From NCBI GenBank assembly GCA_027924585.1, contig BSBM01001445.1, positions 930,001 to 994,000 on the forward strand: a stretch of DNA of 64,000 nucleotides, given 5' to 3'. The notes under the pieces were generated by a model. It saw nothing but the letters and a program-made list of their open reading frames with translations. It did not search any database and had not been told where the DNA came from. The position numbers were made by a program, and so were the translations under genes. The DNA comes from Larix kaempferi. Taxonomy: Eukaryota; Streptophyta; Pinopsida; Pinales; Pinaceae. Positions 10,480-22,952 of the stretch are shown here, piece by piece (position 1 is the first letter of the stretch; each line of letters starts with the position of its first letter).

Positions 10480-11430
10480 TGTGGGAACCTTCCTTAGTTT
10501 CTTTCATGACTTGATTAAGCCTCATGTCATCTTTCTTCATCTACTGTCGGCCTTACCTAGCGGGGGATCCCATGAGTATACTTTTATCCTTTTTCAATCT
10601 CATTAAAACCGAATGAAGAAGGCACTCCATGGAGCATTTTTCTATCTCGTCGTTGATCTCCTTAAACCATAAAGATGGACCCGAGCTGACTTTTCCATGC
10701 TCGTTAAAACTTTATGGATAAGATAGTTATCATAGAGTCATCTTTAAGCTCTTTTCCAACACCCTCGAGAAAATATTTCCAAGCAAGCTTGATTCCTTTT
10801 ATGCTCGTTAAAGGATTTGAAAGGTCGTCCATTCTTGTATAGGTTTATCCCTTTTTTGGGCGAAGTGGACTAATTACAAAAAAGGCATACTCTAGTCCCT
10901 TTTGGCTAGAATAGTTCTATATTGGATTTTTTTATGTTTCTTTGGCATTTGGGGACTAATGTTAGGAAAAAGAACCAACTTGCAAGCATTCTTCTCTCTT
11001 TTCTTTGATCTCATTAAAAAATGAAGATTTACTCAAGTTTGCTTCTTTGGACTCGTTATACTTCTACAAAGAAGATTCCATCGAGCATACTTCTATCCCT
11101 TTTTTGAGCTTGTTAAAAAATGAAGACGACCATTTTACCAAGAAATGGAAGCAGTTAGTTGCATCACCCTTGAACATGGCACCTGTTTGAGTCAGTATCT
11201 CATAGTTGGGTGTTAGCTTTCCTAGGAGTCTTGTCAGTATTCTTTCTCCTCTGCTTGGTTACTCTTCCAGGCATTAAGGAGAGGGTTTCAATGCCTCTTG
11301 CTTTGTTACCGTACATCAGTTCCCTCATGTCAAAGCTACCAAGTCATGTTCTGTGTTGTGCCATATGTTGAAGGGAAGTTAAGACTGTGTCGGTCATCTA
11401 CAGTTCAGTTGACCTTATTTCCCATCTGTG
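10480..11430 (+). mobile_element. Old fragment of the TGTTAACACCC-family 3' non-coding region
   Basis: No coding sequence. The text parallels 58880-59580 of the full-length element: a 'latgCTCG(T/C)TAAA' segment, then GTATAGGTTTATCCC with a C-rich and T-rich run, GTGGACTAATTA, AAAAAGG, ACTCTAGTC, then TTTATG...GGGGACTAA and AAAAAGAAC. Further on, near 11330-11380, TCAGTTCCCTCATG and AAGTCATG match a segment near 59510-59550. It is strongly diverged, so it is an ancient copy. The stretch 11430-12224 holds nothing I can identify. Confidence 0.5.
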
Positions 11431-12224
11431 TCGGCCATCCTTGAGTCAATTTCCTTTATTGTAGATTGTCATAGCATTTTTTTTTTAAAACACAAGTTTA
11501 ACAATAATTTCAGGACAGTAAAAAAATATGGCTATTTATTAGTCCTTTCATTTTATAAGAACATACTGTCAAACATTTTCCAAATTGACATATCAAATAT
11601 CAATAATTTTTTTAAAAAAATAATGAATAGAAACATAACGTATCTCTATAAAAGTTCTATTTTTACTAAAAAGTGAAATTATGAACACAAATATAACTTT
11701 CGTTCACCCAAAGTTGAAAAACATGAAAAAATCAGATTTATTTTCTCATAAGACCCCCCAAAATAGACACCCATATTCATGGATTCACCCTCACATCACC
11801 TCGTCGATTTTGTTTCATGTCATATGATGGGGTATACATTAAAACCCTCCTTCATTGGATTCCTTCCCATCGATGCCAACTCATTTTCTAGGAAGTGAGT
11901 CTAGAAACCATTAGTACCTTGGAACTTGCAGTCCTTAGTGGTAGGTTTCCTCGTGTTCCGCTGTGAGTTCACCTTATTGACTCCTGTTGAGAAATTATAC
12001 AAGTGTTCAAATTCAGATTGTCCATTCACACTTGTTATATTGTACTAAGTACCTTAGGGTCCATTCTCATCATTGGTGGTTCCCCTCGTGTCTGTTAATG
12101 GTAGACATCAGTGACCGGTAATCAGATGGTTTCTCCCATGCTCAACATCAACACATATATTTGCATGTTGCGTGCATCATACCCTAGGGGGTTGAGATGA
12201 ATACCTTGAATGTAGGGGACATTC

Positions 12225-14366
12225 TATAATGTCCCTTTTTAGAAATTTATTAAAATGGTGAAATTTTCAACTTTTTCCACTAGTTCGACCTTTGACTAGC
12301 CTTGGGTTCTTGACCTCCAAATCGCTCGAAATGCTCCCAAATTGTCACAAAAAGTGTATGAATGGTTTTAGTACATAAATACGAGGTTCATAAATTATTT
12401 ATTCTCTTCAACAGGCTTCTTAAACTCTCCTTTAAGTTCTTTCCAAAGTAGGGATCTTGATTAGCAATTTCTCTTTCACTAGTATTGTTCTCTTGGTCTC
12501 CAAATGACTCCAAATGATTGTATAATGGGTATGAAGGTATTTGATAGGTATTAAGATATATAAAAGAGTATTATGGATAATTAAAAACCCTTAAAACACT
12601 TCTACAACATTCATTTACAATATGGACAAAGTAGGGAAGATTACTAGTAATTTCGAGCTTCAAATCCCCCAAGGGTAGTGGACAAAGATGGCTTCCCAAA
12701 TGATCTTAAAAACTTCCAAATTTATGAACATAGGTATGGTACTGATAAGTGGATTTAATTATATCCACAATGTATTATTAATTAGTTCTTATGGCCTTCT
12801 TCAACTCCTTAAAACCATATATTTATATGCAAGATTTCACATAGGGGGAAAAGCTAGTTATTTTTACCATGACCTATGAAATTCGACTTTTAGGTACCAA
12901 GGGCTTATGATCTATTAATGAAAATTCTTCAGAAATTTAATAACACTCCATCCATCAACAAAATCACATAGAATAACTGATATAACTAGAAATAGTGTCT
13001 CTTCAAACTCCAACAACAAGATCTAGGGGAAATGGCATCATTTATGCATTGTTTGGTATTTTTACATAAATCCACTTAGTATTTCGACCTGAGAGTCTCA
13101 TGAGAAGTAAAAACAGAGTATATATATCAGATTAAAAATATATGGGGCCTCAAGATCTATCCCAAAGAGTTCATCACCTCAACAAGTGCGCCTCTCCTCA
13201 AGGAGCAAGAATATGCCAAGAAATAAAAGAATGGTTGTAGAAGCAACTTGAAAGAGATGTGACCATGAGCTTCCCTGTAGATTCAACCTATGAAAAAAGA
13301 CTCCATTAAATATCCAAATGAAAGGTCTAAATGGACTTTCCAATTACCAACTAGGATGGGAATCTTTCACCCTCAAAATTGGTGCTAAGGCAAGTAGAGT
13401 AGCACTCCACTAGCTATTGTCTCCCAAATGCCAAATGAAAATTCTAAAATGATAAAAAGCTACCATCCTTCTTTGTTATTGTCTTTTATAAACTTCTAAG
13501 GTCCTCCATGGGTCGAATTCCTCCCAAGAGCTTCATGCCAACTCAATTTGGGAAGTGATTCCCAAGTATGACACTTGTCCGTCCAATTCTAGCCCTCTCC
13601 TCCTCCAAATTCGAATTGGTGTCTCTTTGGCTTCCCTAAATCACTTGAGCTCCCTCTTGGAGGATATTTTTAGCCTTGGCATGTAAGATATGTCATATTT
13701 CAGCCTTCAGGTCTGATTTGTGTCATAGGTGTCATAGAATCTTCATCATTGCTGTCATAGAGCTAGGGAATCTAGTCCAAGTGTCTCATTAGCTCCAAAA
13801 TGCCTCTTCCTCTTCCATGGGAGTTACTATTCCACTCAAATTCGAGCTTAATTGATTCATGACAATTATATTTACCTTGGAAATCATCCTAATAACCTTG
13901 GTCTTGTTATGGATTCGAAATGACAAGAGGAGGATTCCATGTGGCATAGAAAATATAGCTTTTGTGGGTCCCACATCCTCCATGTGTCTTCATGATCAAT
14001 TGCCACTTTGATTTTCCCTTGTATTTATTTATTTAGCTCCTTTATTAAATATTTATTCTATTTTAATATTCAAAAATGATTTATTATCCCCCTTATTTCA
14101 AATCCTAAAGCTTCCACTCTCAAACCTAGGAAACTAGTAATTTTCCTCCATGGCAGTTCATTTGGATGGGTATATTACAACTTTGAATTGGGAATTTATC
14201 TTAATGTGACCCAACTTGTCCATTTGGATCTAATTTCACATTATTAATAACTTGGACTTCATCCTTGGCATTTATTTGACCCTTAGCATCCATTTGACAA
14301 ACTATCATGAGTATGGCCAAGAGGCTTAGGGCATTGTGACGCAATGCCAAATTTTGGGACATGACA
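12225..14366 (-). repeat. Element X 3' LTR
   Basis: About 2.14 kb, collinear with 30456-32582, with many substitutions throughout (recognisably old). Both copies share landmarks such as TTTTTAGAAATTTATTAAAATGG at the left and CATGAGTATGGCCAAG at the right end. Reading frames inside (for example 13789-13983 and 14201-14398, minus) are short and not conserved between the two copies, so no gene is called. Confidence 0.75.
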
Positions 14367-14390
14367 AATCCTCCCTTCCCAATATTGCTT
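14367..14390 (-). other. Polypurine tract of element X
   Basis: On the minus strand GGGAAGGGAGGATT directly precedes the TGTCATGTCCC start of the 3' LTR. This is the expected place and composition for plus-strand priming. Confidence 0.55.
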
Positions 14391-15217
14391 TTCCTCAAGA
14401 AATTTCAACACATGTATGTGGAAGAACGTGCTTTCTTTCCAAAATTTTGCTTCCCAAAACTTCTCTTTTGGGACCTTGAGTAAAGCCACCCAAGCACTAT
14501 GATTGTGTGTTTCCAAAAGCAAGGAGATGTGTATTTTCTTTTTCATTTTGATATCCCTCGTAACACCACCACTAAACACCAAAATGTTAATTAAATCCAT
14601 CAAAACCATGTTTGCACAATTACTCTTTACCTCTTTCATATTTTGGAAACCCTTTCTGATACCACTGCATAATTCTTTGAAGTTGCCACTGAGTTTCCCA
14701 ACTTTGAGTCTTTGAGATTCCATGTATATTTTAGAGAGGAAACACCATGCTTGCTGCTGCACTACTCTGATTTAAACCACTTTATTAAGTGGGGAATCCA
14801 ACTCCCATACTACTTTAAAATCAATGGGACTAAAAATTATCCCAGGGTCCCATTGCTTGTATTGCACTCCAACAATTAAGAGTGCTCTCCAACCCATACC
14901 ATTAGGAAAGAGAGTTCCTGGATCCCATTTTCTTGTATGCATACTTCCAAACTTCATAAAGTACATAACAAATAACAAAAATGTACATCAAGGAGGTGCC
15001 TCAACAAAGAATCATGAAAGTGCTTATACCTCCAAGTGTGTAGACCACCATTTTCCAAGTGCATACAAGCTTCAAGTGACCAATCAAATCTGATCCAATG
15101 ACATAGGTGAGGATCCCATGTCCTATAATTCTGCTCCAAAAGGATGTAAGATGCATCAAAATAATCAGCCATGCGTTCTTTCATCCAATAAGTGAATGAA
15201 GAACCCCCACTAAAATC
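14391..15217. other. Element X internal non-coding region
   Basis: This lies between the polypurine tract and the end of the internal reading frame. Short frames occur on both strands (for example 14283-14762 and 14954-15184 minus, 14824-15093 plus) but none shows a motif. Two semi-duplicated stretches on the theme 'TGGGACC...CCATACT/GCATACTTCC' are visible near 14765-14960. No gene is called. Confidence 0.4.
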
Positions 15218-16467
15218 TTAACCAAGTAGGGAGCAAGGAAAACAATAGGCCTTCAAGGGGCTCACATAAGTAGAATTTGTGCATCCATGAACATGTGTAT
15301 CATCAATAAATAGTAAAGTATGTTGCTGCAAATAAAAATTTGCTCCAATCATATGTCTCTTATCCCAAATATTTAATGAAGTTCCTCCAACATCAATTGA
15401 ACTAAGCAAGGAGCAAGGAAAATCAAGAGTCTTCAAGTGACTCAAGTGAACATCATAAGTGCATCCATGAATATATGTATCATCATAAGGTAAAAAAATA
15501 TGCTGCTGCAAATGTAAATAATGAGGTTCTCTAGTCATGTCATCATCAAAAGGAGAGGTAGGAGTTTCACACTCTGCATGTGGCACCATCAAAAATAAAC
15601 CTTTCACCCATACTTCATTAGGATGAATTCTGCAAAATATGGAAGTGTAGGATGTAAGAGAATTAACCAACTCACCCAAATGATTAGAAAGTGTAGAAGT
15701 GTCCTCATGTGAATTCTTCATAAGGGTAGGATCATGCACCTCCCTCAAAAGTGCAAAAATGTCCTCATCGGTTGGTTCCAAAGTAGTGGGATCATACACT
15801 CCTTCAGAAATTGTGTCACCATTTCCAAGAGGAAACTCAAATTCCTCTCCCACCACATCAAGTGCTTGGATCTCATTAATCTCCTCTTCAAACACATCAA
15901 GCAAATGCAAATTTCCATGATCCTCATGATCTTCCATGTCATGAGAATACTCCATGCAATCCACCATCTGAAAATTCGAAGCATAGGAGGAAGAACAAGT
16001 ATATTGCAACCTTTCAAGAAGTTGCTCATTTTGAATGCTGAGTTTATGAATATGCTCATCATTCTTCAAGTATGCATCATGTAACAATTCATTAAACCCA
16101 ACCAAATTATTTCTATCAAAAGAAAAAGATGCGAGATTACCTTTGATGTTGCACATTTCTCTTTGTTTCCTTTCCAAGGTAGAATGTGTCTTGAAATGAT
16201 CTTCAATACTTTCAATAGAACCTTCTTCATGCTCATGTGATGTCTCTTCATCTTTTTCAGAGTCACTTGGGAGTGAATTTTGATCCTCTTCATGTACTAC
16301 TTCTTATACTTCACCTATTTCAGAACTAGATGGTTCAGGGGTCTCCTCGTTTTGCTCCTCCAAGCAACCTGATTCATCTTTCCCCTTGGTTTCCTTAAGA
16401 TCAATATATTTGGAATCTCTATTTTGAAATGGATTATTATTACCTTCGTTCCACTTGAGCTTGTTTG
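15218..16467 (-). pseudogene. Element X internal reading frame, C-terminal part (unidentified)
   Basis: A 319-residue open frame runs from 16177. The same frame continues upstream to 16467 through a single TAA near 16305 (IDLKETKGKDESG, EEQNEETPEPSSSEIG), where the copia element inserted. The protein is acidic with no recognised domain. Its C-terminal third holds a diverged internal duplication of about 80 residues (LQQHIFLPYDDTYIHGCTYD and LQQHTLLFIDDTHVHGCTNS, each followed by FPCSLL). It could be a gag-like or accessory frame of element X. The upstream part lies beyond the copia insertion at 29927-30178. Confidence 0.5.
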
Positions 16468-17103
16468 TGTTGATGTATTTGTAAATTCAGAAGATATTCA
16501 CTTGTATATTGTATGTATTACATTTGTACTTTATTAAATCGCCAACGGAGATGTATTATTCCTCCGATTGGAAGTGTCGTCATTTGTATTTGCAAGTGTC
16601 GCAAGTATTATTGTAAGTGTTGCAACTTATATTTGATGGGTTATTAGACCACCTTAGAGGGGTCGTCCCAGTGTGGGTTAAAGGGTTATTAGACCACCTT
16701 AGTGGGGTATTCCCAGTGACATGTGGATAGGTTATTAGGCTTCATTAGGAGGTCGGCCCAGTTAGAGTAAAAGGAAAGTCAAAGTAAAGTAAAAATAGAG
16801 AGTGTGACTCTCTCATTTATTTATTCATTCACTCGCTGATTTCGCATTAGTGAGAGAGAGGAGGAGTTCACACAAGTGGAGGAGGAGTAGCTGCTATAGA
16901 AATTTATATTTTGGGGATTCATCTTGGTGATCTTTGTATTGGTGCTTATTCTATCTTTGAGGAAGTTGCATGGTTTTTCACCTTCTTGGTTTTCCCTAGT
17001 GAAATGCTTTGTGTCTCTTGTCTCTTGTGTTTGATATGTTGTACATGTTGTTCTCTCAGTTAAGATCCTAGATAATATTGAATTAAATGATGAAAAAATA
17101 ACA
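16468..17103 (+). repeat. Copia 5' LTR
   Basis: This runs TGTTGATG...AATAACA, with the primer site immediately after. Compared with the 3' LTR, the TATA region is damaged: AAAAATAGAG here (16791-16800) against TATAAATAGA at 29591-29600. The 5' promoter may have been lost. The frame in the second half (near 16900-17060) is shared with 29667-29864 but is only LTR sequence. Confidence 0.9.
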
Positions 17104-17115
17104 TGGTATCAGAGC
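17104..17115 (+). other. Primer binding site, initiator-Met type (copia)
   Basis: TGGTATCAGAGC abuts the LTR end ATAACA with no spacer, the standard layout for plant copia elements. Confidence 0.9.
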
Positions 17116-19859
17116 TATCCTGAAGGAAGGCATTGTATGGACATTACGACACTTGTTGCACTTGGAACAAGTTGGAAGCTAGGGCTTGGTATAGTAAAAA
17201 CTAGTCATCATGGCACTTTCGCTAAAAATCTATTTTGGAGAAGGTTCAGGAACTAAAAATTTTACAGGATGAATAGGAAATGTTCATGTACCTTGTTTCC
17301 AAATCTCAGCCTCAGATTCATTGTACTTTGTGAGATATGATCCATACAATTTAGGGTTTTTGCCTCTTCCAGAATGCAGCCCTAAACAGGTGACCTAGGA
17401 ATAAAGGTCATATCTCGGGCTAGGAATCTCCAAATGGAATTCTGTAAAAAGTGAAAGTTAGGGAACAAAATTTAGTTTCACAGGTCCGGGTTTCAGAGGC
17501 CGAAGTTGAAACAGTGACTTGTAGCACACCATACAAGTTTGCTATACTGTTTCATCCCATAAACAGTTCACGTTGCGACACTTGGCATATATCTCTCTCA
17601 GATAATCCATTAAAGCTCAGACCTATGGGGTTGGAAAGAATACAGGTCAGTCTACCACAGGACAAAGTTTAAAACCCTGAGGATCTGAAATTTTAGAGAT
17701 ACATCAGAAACAATATGGCATATATTTCTATCCAAACAGAATTGGATTCTGAGCACTTTTACTTTTGGATCATCACTCTTGCGGGAAATTAGGGTTTTTG
17801 TAAAAGTTGTAATTTTTGGAATATGAGACCATGGTTGGATGATCCTCATCAAAATCGAAATTTATGGACCAATATTGAAGTTTTTGGTTGGGTAGAATCC
17901 CAAGCTCTATCAAACCCTAGTTCGGGATTTTGACCAGAAAACCAGAATTTGACAATAGCTGCAGATCCGAATCTCGCAGATCAATTTTGAGGGGTCAATT
18001 TTTGGAGTTTTCAAAATCTAAGCAAAACAACTTGCTCGCTTTAGTCATATGCATCTCCTTGTCCAGACATAAGTTTGAAATTCCAAGTTTGGATTTTTAG
18101 GGTTTCTCTATCAAACCCTAGCCAGCTCCAGATCCAGATTTAGCAAATCAAGTGGGGATGATAACTTTCGAGCATGGAAGTATAGGATTGGGTTAATCCC
18201 AGAGTATAATGATTTGGACACCTACATAAGTGAAGAAGTTCTAGTTCCAAAGGGAGATGAGGCTAAGGCCTTACATAAGAATTCTACAAGCAATCCCGAC
18301 AGGTATGACTTGAGGAGATACATGTATGTTTTGAAATCTGGTCATGATTAAGTTTATGATATGTTTCTCTTCATATAACTAAGGTTAGTACAATATTGAT
18401 TAATTTTTAGACTTGTCTTATCACCTTAGTAAAAATATGAATGCATGTGAATGATAGAAGACTTTCATCGATTAGGGTTATGACACTCATGATTGTACTA
18501 ATGCATTGTGGTGTTGTATGAGAATGATGTTGTCCACTAACATAAAAGGTACATCAAGAAAGACAAATCAAGTAATAGATAAAGAACATATGACCATGGT
18601 GACATGAATACAAAGACTCATCCATAGTCATGGATCACATATAAGATCTACTTACGAGGTATGTATAATTTGGTTCTACAGTGGTTAACTTATGAGATAT
18701 GCAGGTTACTAGTACAAGGTCTCTAAATCATTGAAGAGAACAAAGAAGACATTGTTTGGGTATGTTAGACATAACTAGCAACATGATATTCCAGGTATGT
18801 CTTTTATGTATCGAGTTAGAATCCTACCTTGTGTTAGGATCTTAGATAAGTATACTTTTGTATGATTGATAATGATTATTCATGAAGTTATAAGTTTGAG
18901 TAATTATGGGTTTATGCATATTATGCTTCTTAGTTTGATAAATGATATGAAAAACTAGAAGAGTCCTATGGTCAAATAAGAATATGCATGAGTAAAATAA
19001 GTACTCCTTGAAACCTTGAAATACTAACGCTTGTGATAAATTACCTGTGTATGAAATGACCATGACCATACATGTTTAAGATTATTTAGAATCATAATGT
19101 TTTGATAGTACTGAGATTATACTAATGCATGTATGATTATGTATGAGATCTTGAGGATGACACAATGATGACACTAATGCACACTTAAGCATGCATAGTG
19201 GTACAGGATGGATATAAGTTCAAAGACAAATAATCCAAGAAGCAAAGATCAAGAGGGAGCACACTCCAGTAATTCCTGTAAGGAAGCAAAGATTGAGAGG
19301 GAGTCCACCCAACAACTAAACAAAGATAAGTATTTGAATTATCATTTCTTGTATATATGATTACTTAAATGATGTTGTTCAGTCATGTACATACTTATAT
19401 TCCTAGATTTAGGATGTATATTATGCATATTAGAAAAGTTGCATTAATGAACAAGATACATTAATATAGTAATGGGTAAGTGGCCTATGGTACTGTACAA
19501 CATTCTATTGCTACTTATCTAGAATGAAACCTCTTTGTTGACATGTTGGGAGTAGTGAACACTCTTAACAATATTCTGGTAGAGATGGAAGGCATCTAGA
19601 AAGTTACCGTATGAATACGGGATATGGATGAATGTTGTATTGAAGCATTGGCTAAGATAATTGCATGACTGTATGACATATGTCCTTATGTGTAAGATTT
19701 TGTTATGAAAACTATGAGATGTTTCTAATCATGCAATTGAATTTGACTTGTAGGAAAGATCATGTACAATCACCTACAAAAGAAGGACAACGACATTTGT
19801 TCCAACAACGAAGTTTAAGAAAACTACCTATTGAAGATATTGAAGAATCTGAAGTTCAT
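17116..19859 (+). other. Copia leader and degenerate region lacking recognisable gag/IN
   Basis: About 2.7 kb between the primer site and RT. An ATG at 17210 begins a gag-start-like MALSLKIYFGEGSGTKNFTG that stops at once. A duplicated phrase near 19240-19310 (GAAGCAAAGAT(C/T)AAGAGGGAG, then GAAGCAAAGATTGAGAGGGAG) resembles the connector that normally precedes RT in this group. No zinc knuckle, protease DSG or integrase motif was found in any frame. Either an internal deletion or very heavy decay would explain this. Confidence 0.5.
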
Positions 19860-21382
19860 AGGATCCAGGATGCAGTAATGGATGAATGCCATGATCGAGG
19901 AATACCAGTCGATCATGAAGAATGATGTTTGGGGTGGTCCCAAGACCAAAAGGGAAGTCTTTTGTGACTTCCAAATGGATCTACAAGATCAAGCATGCTG
20001 CAGATGGTAGCATAGATAAATATAAGGAAATATTTGTGGCTCGTGGCTTCTCCCAGAAAGAAGGGATGGATTACGAAGAAAATTTTGCACCTGTAACCAG
20101 ATACACTTCCATCAGAATAGTACTTGCTCTAGCTGCAGTAATGAAGTGGAAGATACACCAGATGGATGTCAAGACAAATTTCTTGAATGGTGTAGTCAAA
20201 GAAGAAGTGTATGTGGAGAAACCACTCGATTTTGAGACACATGATAGGGAGTCATATGTGTGCAAGTTAAATAAAGCCTTGTATAGCTTGAAGCAAGCAC
20301 CCAAGACATGGTATGGCAGGCTAGACAACTTCTTATCCAGTTTGTGATTTACAAGGAGTAAAGCGGATTCCAACCTTTACTACAAGGTTGAGGAAGGAAC
20401 TCCAGTGATACTCCTATTATATGTGTATGACATGTTTGTGACAGGTGAGGATAGGTTGATTGCCGACACGAAGAGCAAGCTTGTTGCCGAGTTCGAGATG
20501 AAGGATTTGGGTATGATGCATTGCTTTCTAAGTATGGAGGTGTCGCAAAGTGTAAATGGAATCTTCCTTGGACAAGGCAAGTATGCTGTAGAGATTCTGA
20601 AGTGGCTCGGGATGATGGACTGCAAGGCCATGGCCACACCTATGGCATCGAAACTAAAGCTATTGAGTGATTCTTCATCAGAGTCGGTTGATGCCATGAT
20701 GTATCGTCAGATGATTGGGTCCTTGATGTACTTGATGAACACAAGTCTAGATATTTGCTTTGCGGTGAACACCTTGAGCTAGTTCCTGACAGATCCTAGA
20801 CATGTTCACCTGATTGTTGTAAAGCATATTCTGAGGAACATGAAGGGTACGATTGACTATGGGCTCAAGTATGATGAGAATCAAAAGTTTAACCTAGAGG
20901 GTTATGTTGATTTAGATTGGGCAGGCAGTGCTACAGATAGGAATAACACTTCGAGGTGTTGTTTTAGTATGGGATCAGGTGTGATCTCTTGGTTTAGTAG
21001 GAAGAAATCATGCATAGCACTGAGTACGACCGAAGTAGAGTATGTTGCAGCTTGTTTGGCTAGTTGTGAGGAAGTATGGATAAGGAAGATATTGTCTGAT
21101 TTGTTTGATATCCAGTTGGATGCTACTTATATCTTCTGTGACAACTAGAGTTGTGTGAAGTTGTCTGAGAACTCGGTGTTCCATGACAAGTCGAAGCACA
21201 TCGAGATCAAGTATCACTATATCAGGGATATGGTGCAGAGAGGAGAAGTGAAGGTCCTGTATGTTGCGACGGATGAGAAAATTGCAGATGTTTTGACAAA
21301 ACCACTAGCCAGAGTGAAGTTTGAGTACTTCAGAGAGAGGCTTGGTGTTCTTCAGATAGAAGATACTTCAAGGAAGAAGTGA
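19860..21382 (+). pseudogene. Copia reverse transcriptase-RNase H
   Basis: The frame begins with MIEEYQSIMKNDVWG. A 2-base loss near 19921 shifts it, and from 19922 one frame runs to 21382 with three nonsense codons: TGA at 20345, TAG at 20780 and TAG at 21146. RT signatures are SKWIYKIKHAADGSI, ARGFSQKEGMDYEE, WKIHQMDVKTNFLNG and ALYSLKQAPKTWYGRLDNF. The catalytic box reads YVYD instead of YVDD (near 20425), so a metal-binding Asp is lost. RNase H follows with DLDWAGSATDRN, LSTTEVEYVAACLASCEEVW and the end block VADVLTKPL-like IADVLTKPLARVKFEYF. The enzyme is inactive; the TAG codons fit CAG>TAG decay. Confidence 0.93.
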
Positions 21383-21439
21383 TGGGACACATTTGCAGGA
21401 TCCATTCCAAGCATGGTGGTAGGAGGATCCTTCCCATGT

Positions 21440-21860
21440 ATGTGGATGTAATATCTATGTGATGAGCATCAGGACGATGCTTTGGATGATGTTCTACATG
21501 ATTATCAGGATGATCATATGTGATGATATGCATCAAGATGATGTTATGATGATCAAGATGATAATATGTGATGATATGCATCAGGATGATGCTATGATGA
21601 TCATATGTGATGATATGAATCAGGATGATGCTATGATGATCAGTATAATCATATGTGATGTTGTGCATCAGGACGATGCTATGATATGATGATGATCATG
21701 ATGATCATATGTGATGATGTGCATTAGGATGATGCTATGCTATGATGATGATTAGGATGATCATGTGATGATGATGTGCATCAAGATGATGTACTGTATG
21801 ATGATGATCAATATGATCATGAGCATCAGGATGATGCTCTAAGTGAGGATGATTAGGTTG
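21440..21860 (+). repeat. ATGATG-rich tandem repeats, copia 3' non-coding region
   Basis: Imperfect units of about 40 bases built on GATGATCATATGTGATGATA and GCATCAGGATGATGCTATGAT, about ten copies. They lie in the tail between the pol stop and the 3' LTR. The reading frames on both strands (21459-21689, 21330-21668) are products of the repeat. A comparable array in the opposite orientation occupies 62755-63110 of the second copia element. Confidence 0.8.
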
Positions 21861-21894
21861 ATCATGAGTATCATGACGGTACTCCGTGGCCATG

Positions 21895-22480
21895 GACAGG
21901 TTGTGCGATAAGCATATAATAGCGCCCTGGGATATTTGCAAATACTCCTGTGAGGTTTTTCCTATGGCATATAATATCACCCTGGGAGATCTAACAAATG
22001 CTCTTTCAAGGTTTTGCTTGGAAGGACACATAATAGCGCCCTAGGAGATTTGTAGATACCCTTGCAAGGTTTTTCCTATGGCATATAATAGCTCCCTGGG
22101 AGATCTGGAAAATGCTCTTTTGAGGTTTTGTCTGTGGCATATAATTTCTCCTTGGGAGATTCGATAGGTTGAGAAATAAGCTCATGATTAGTCTTGGGAT
22201 GCTCTTTCAAGGTTTTTCCAAGACCACATGTAATTAGTCCTAGAGATCTGATAGGTTGTGCTAGGCACGTAAAAGTCCTGGGATGCTCTTTAGAGATCTT
22301 GTTGTTCGTGCTAGGCACATAAATGTTCCTGCGATGCTCTTTTAAGGTTTTATGGTTGTCACATGTAATAGCTCATTGGGAGATCCGATAGGTTGAGCAG
22401 TAAGCTCGTAATCCGTCATGGGATGCTCTTTCAAGGTTTTGTTGATGCACGTAATCAGTCCCGAGGATTCCACAAGATGG
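21895..22480 (+). repeat. About 60-bp tandem repeats, copia 3' non-coding region
   Basis: Degenerate units share CATATAATAGCGCCCTGGGAG, an AT-rich spacer, then TGCTCTTTCAAGGTTTTGC. About nine copies can be followed, progressively diverged to the right. No coding meaning is evident. Confidence 0.7.
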
Positions 22481-22720
22481 CCAGCTCGCAGAGATTATGA
22501 AGACCTACAGGAGGCTAGGCCTATATCCAACATGAAAAAGGGTTGGCTCTCTAGAACTTCCTATGACGAAAAGAATTGATAGATAGCCTAGTGATCGTGA
22601 TGATGAGCACAACAGCATTGATGATGATGCTCCAGTGATCCAGTGACGATGATCCAGCTCCTGTATTGAAGATTTGTGACTATCTGTATTGATGACTTGT
22701 GTCAAGAGAATACCTTCCTA

Positions 22721-22732
22721 GTTAGGAGGGAG
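22721..22732 (+). other. Copia polypurine tract
   Basis: GTTAGGAGGGAG directly precedes the TGTTGATG start of the 3' LTR. The second copia element has the related AAGGGGGAG at the same place. Confidence 0.75.
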
Positions 22733-22952
22733 TGTTGATGTATTTGTAACTTCGGAAGATATTCACTTGTATATTGTATGTATTACAGTTGTACTTTATT
22801 GTATCCCCAATGAAGATGTATTATTCCTCCGATTGGAAGTGTCTTCATTTGTATTTGCAAGTGTCGCAAGTATTTTGTAAGTGTTGCAACTTATATTTGA
22901 TGGGTTATTAGACCACCTTAGAGGGTTCAGCCTAGTGTGGGTTAAAGGGTTA
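22733..22952 (+). repeat. Copia 3' LTR, first part
   Basis: This matches the first 220 bases of the 5' LTR, then is interrupted at GGGTTA by the gag-only element. The remainder resumes at 29490 after the duplicated GGTTA. Confidence 0.9.

Noticed and set aside
15699-16084. Plus-strand frames of 73 and 116 residues and a 105-residue minus frame
   Set aside because: Shadows of the 15218-16467 minus-strand frame.
21330-22031. Minus-strand His/Asp-rich frames (112 and 98 residues) in the copia tail
   Set aside because: Products of ATGATG-type repeats (His-Ile-Asp-His runs).
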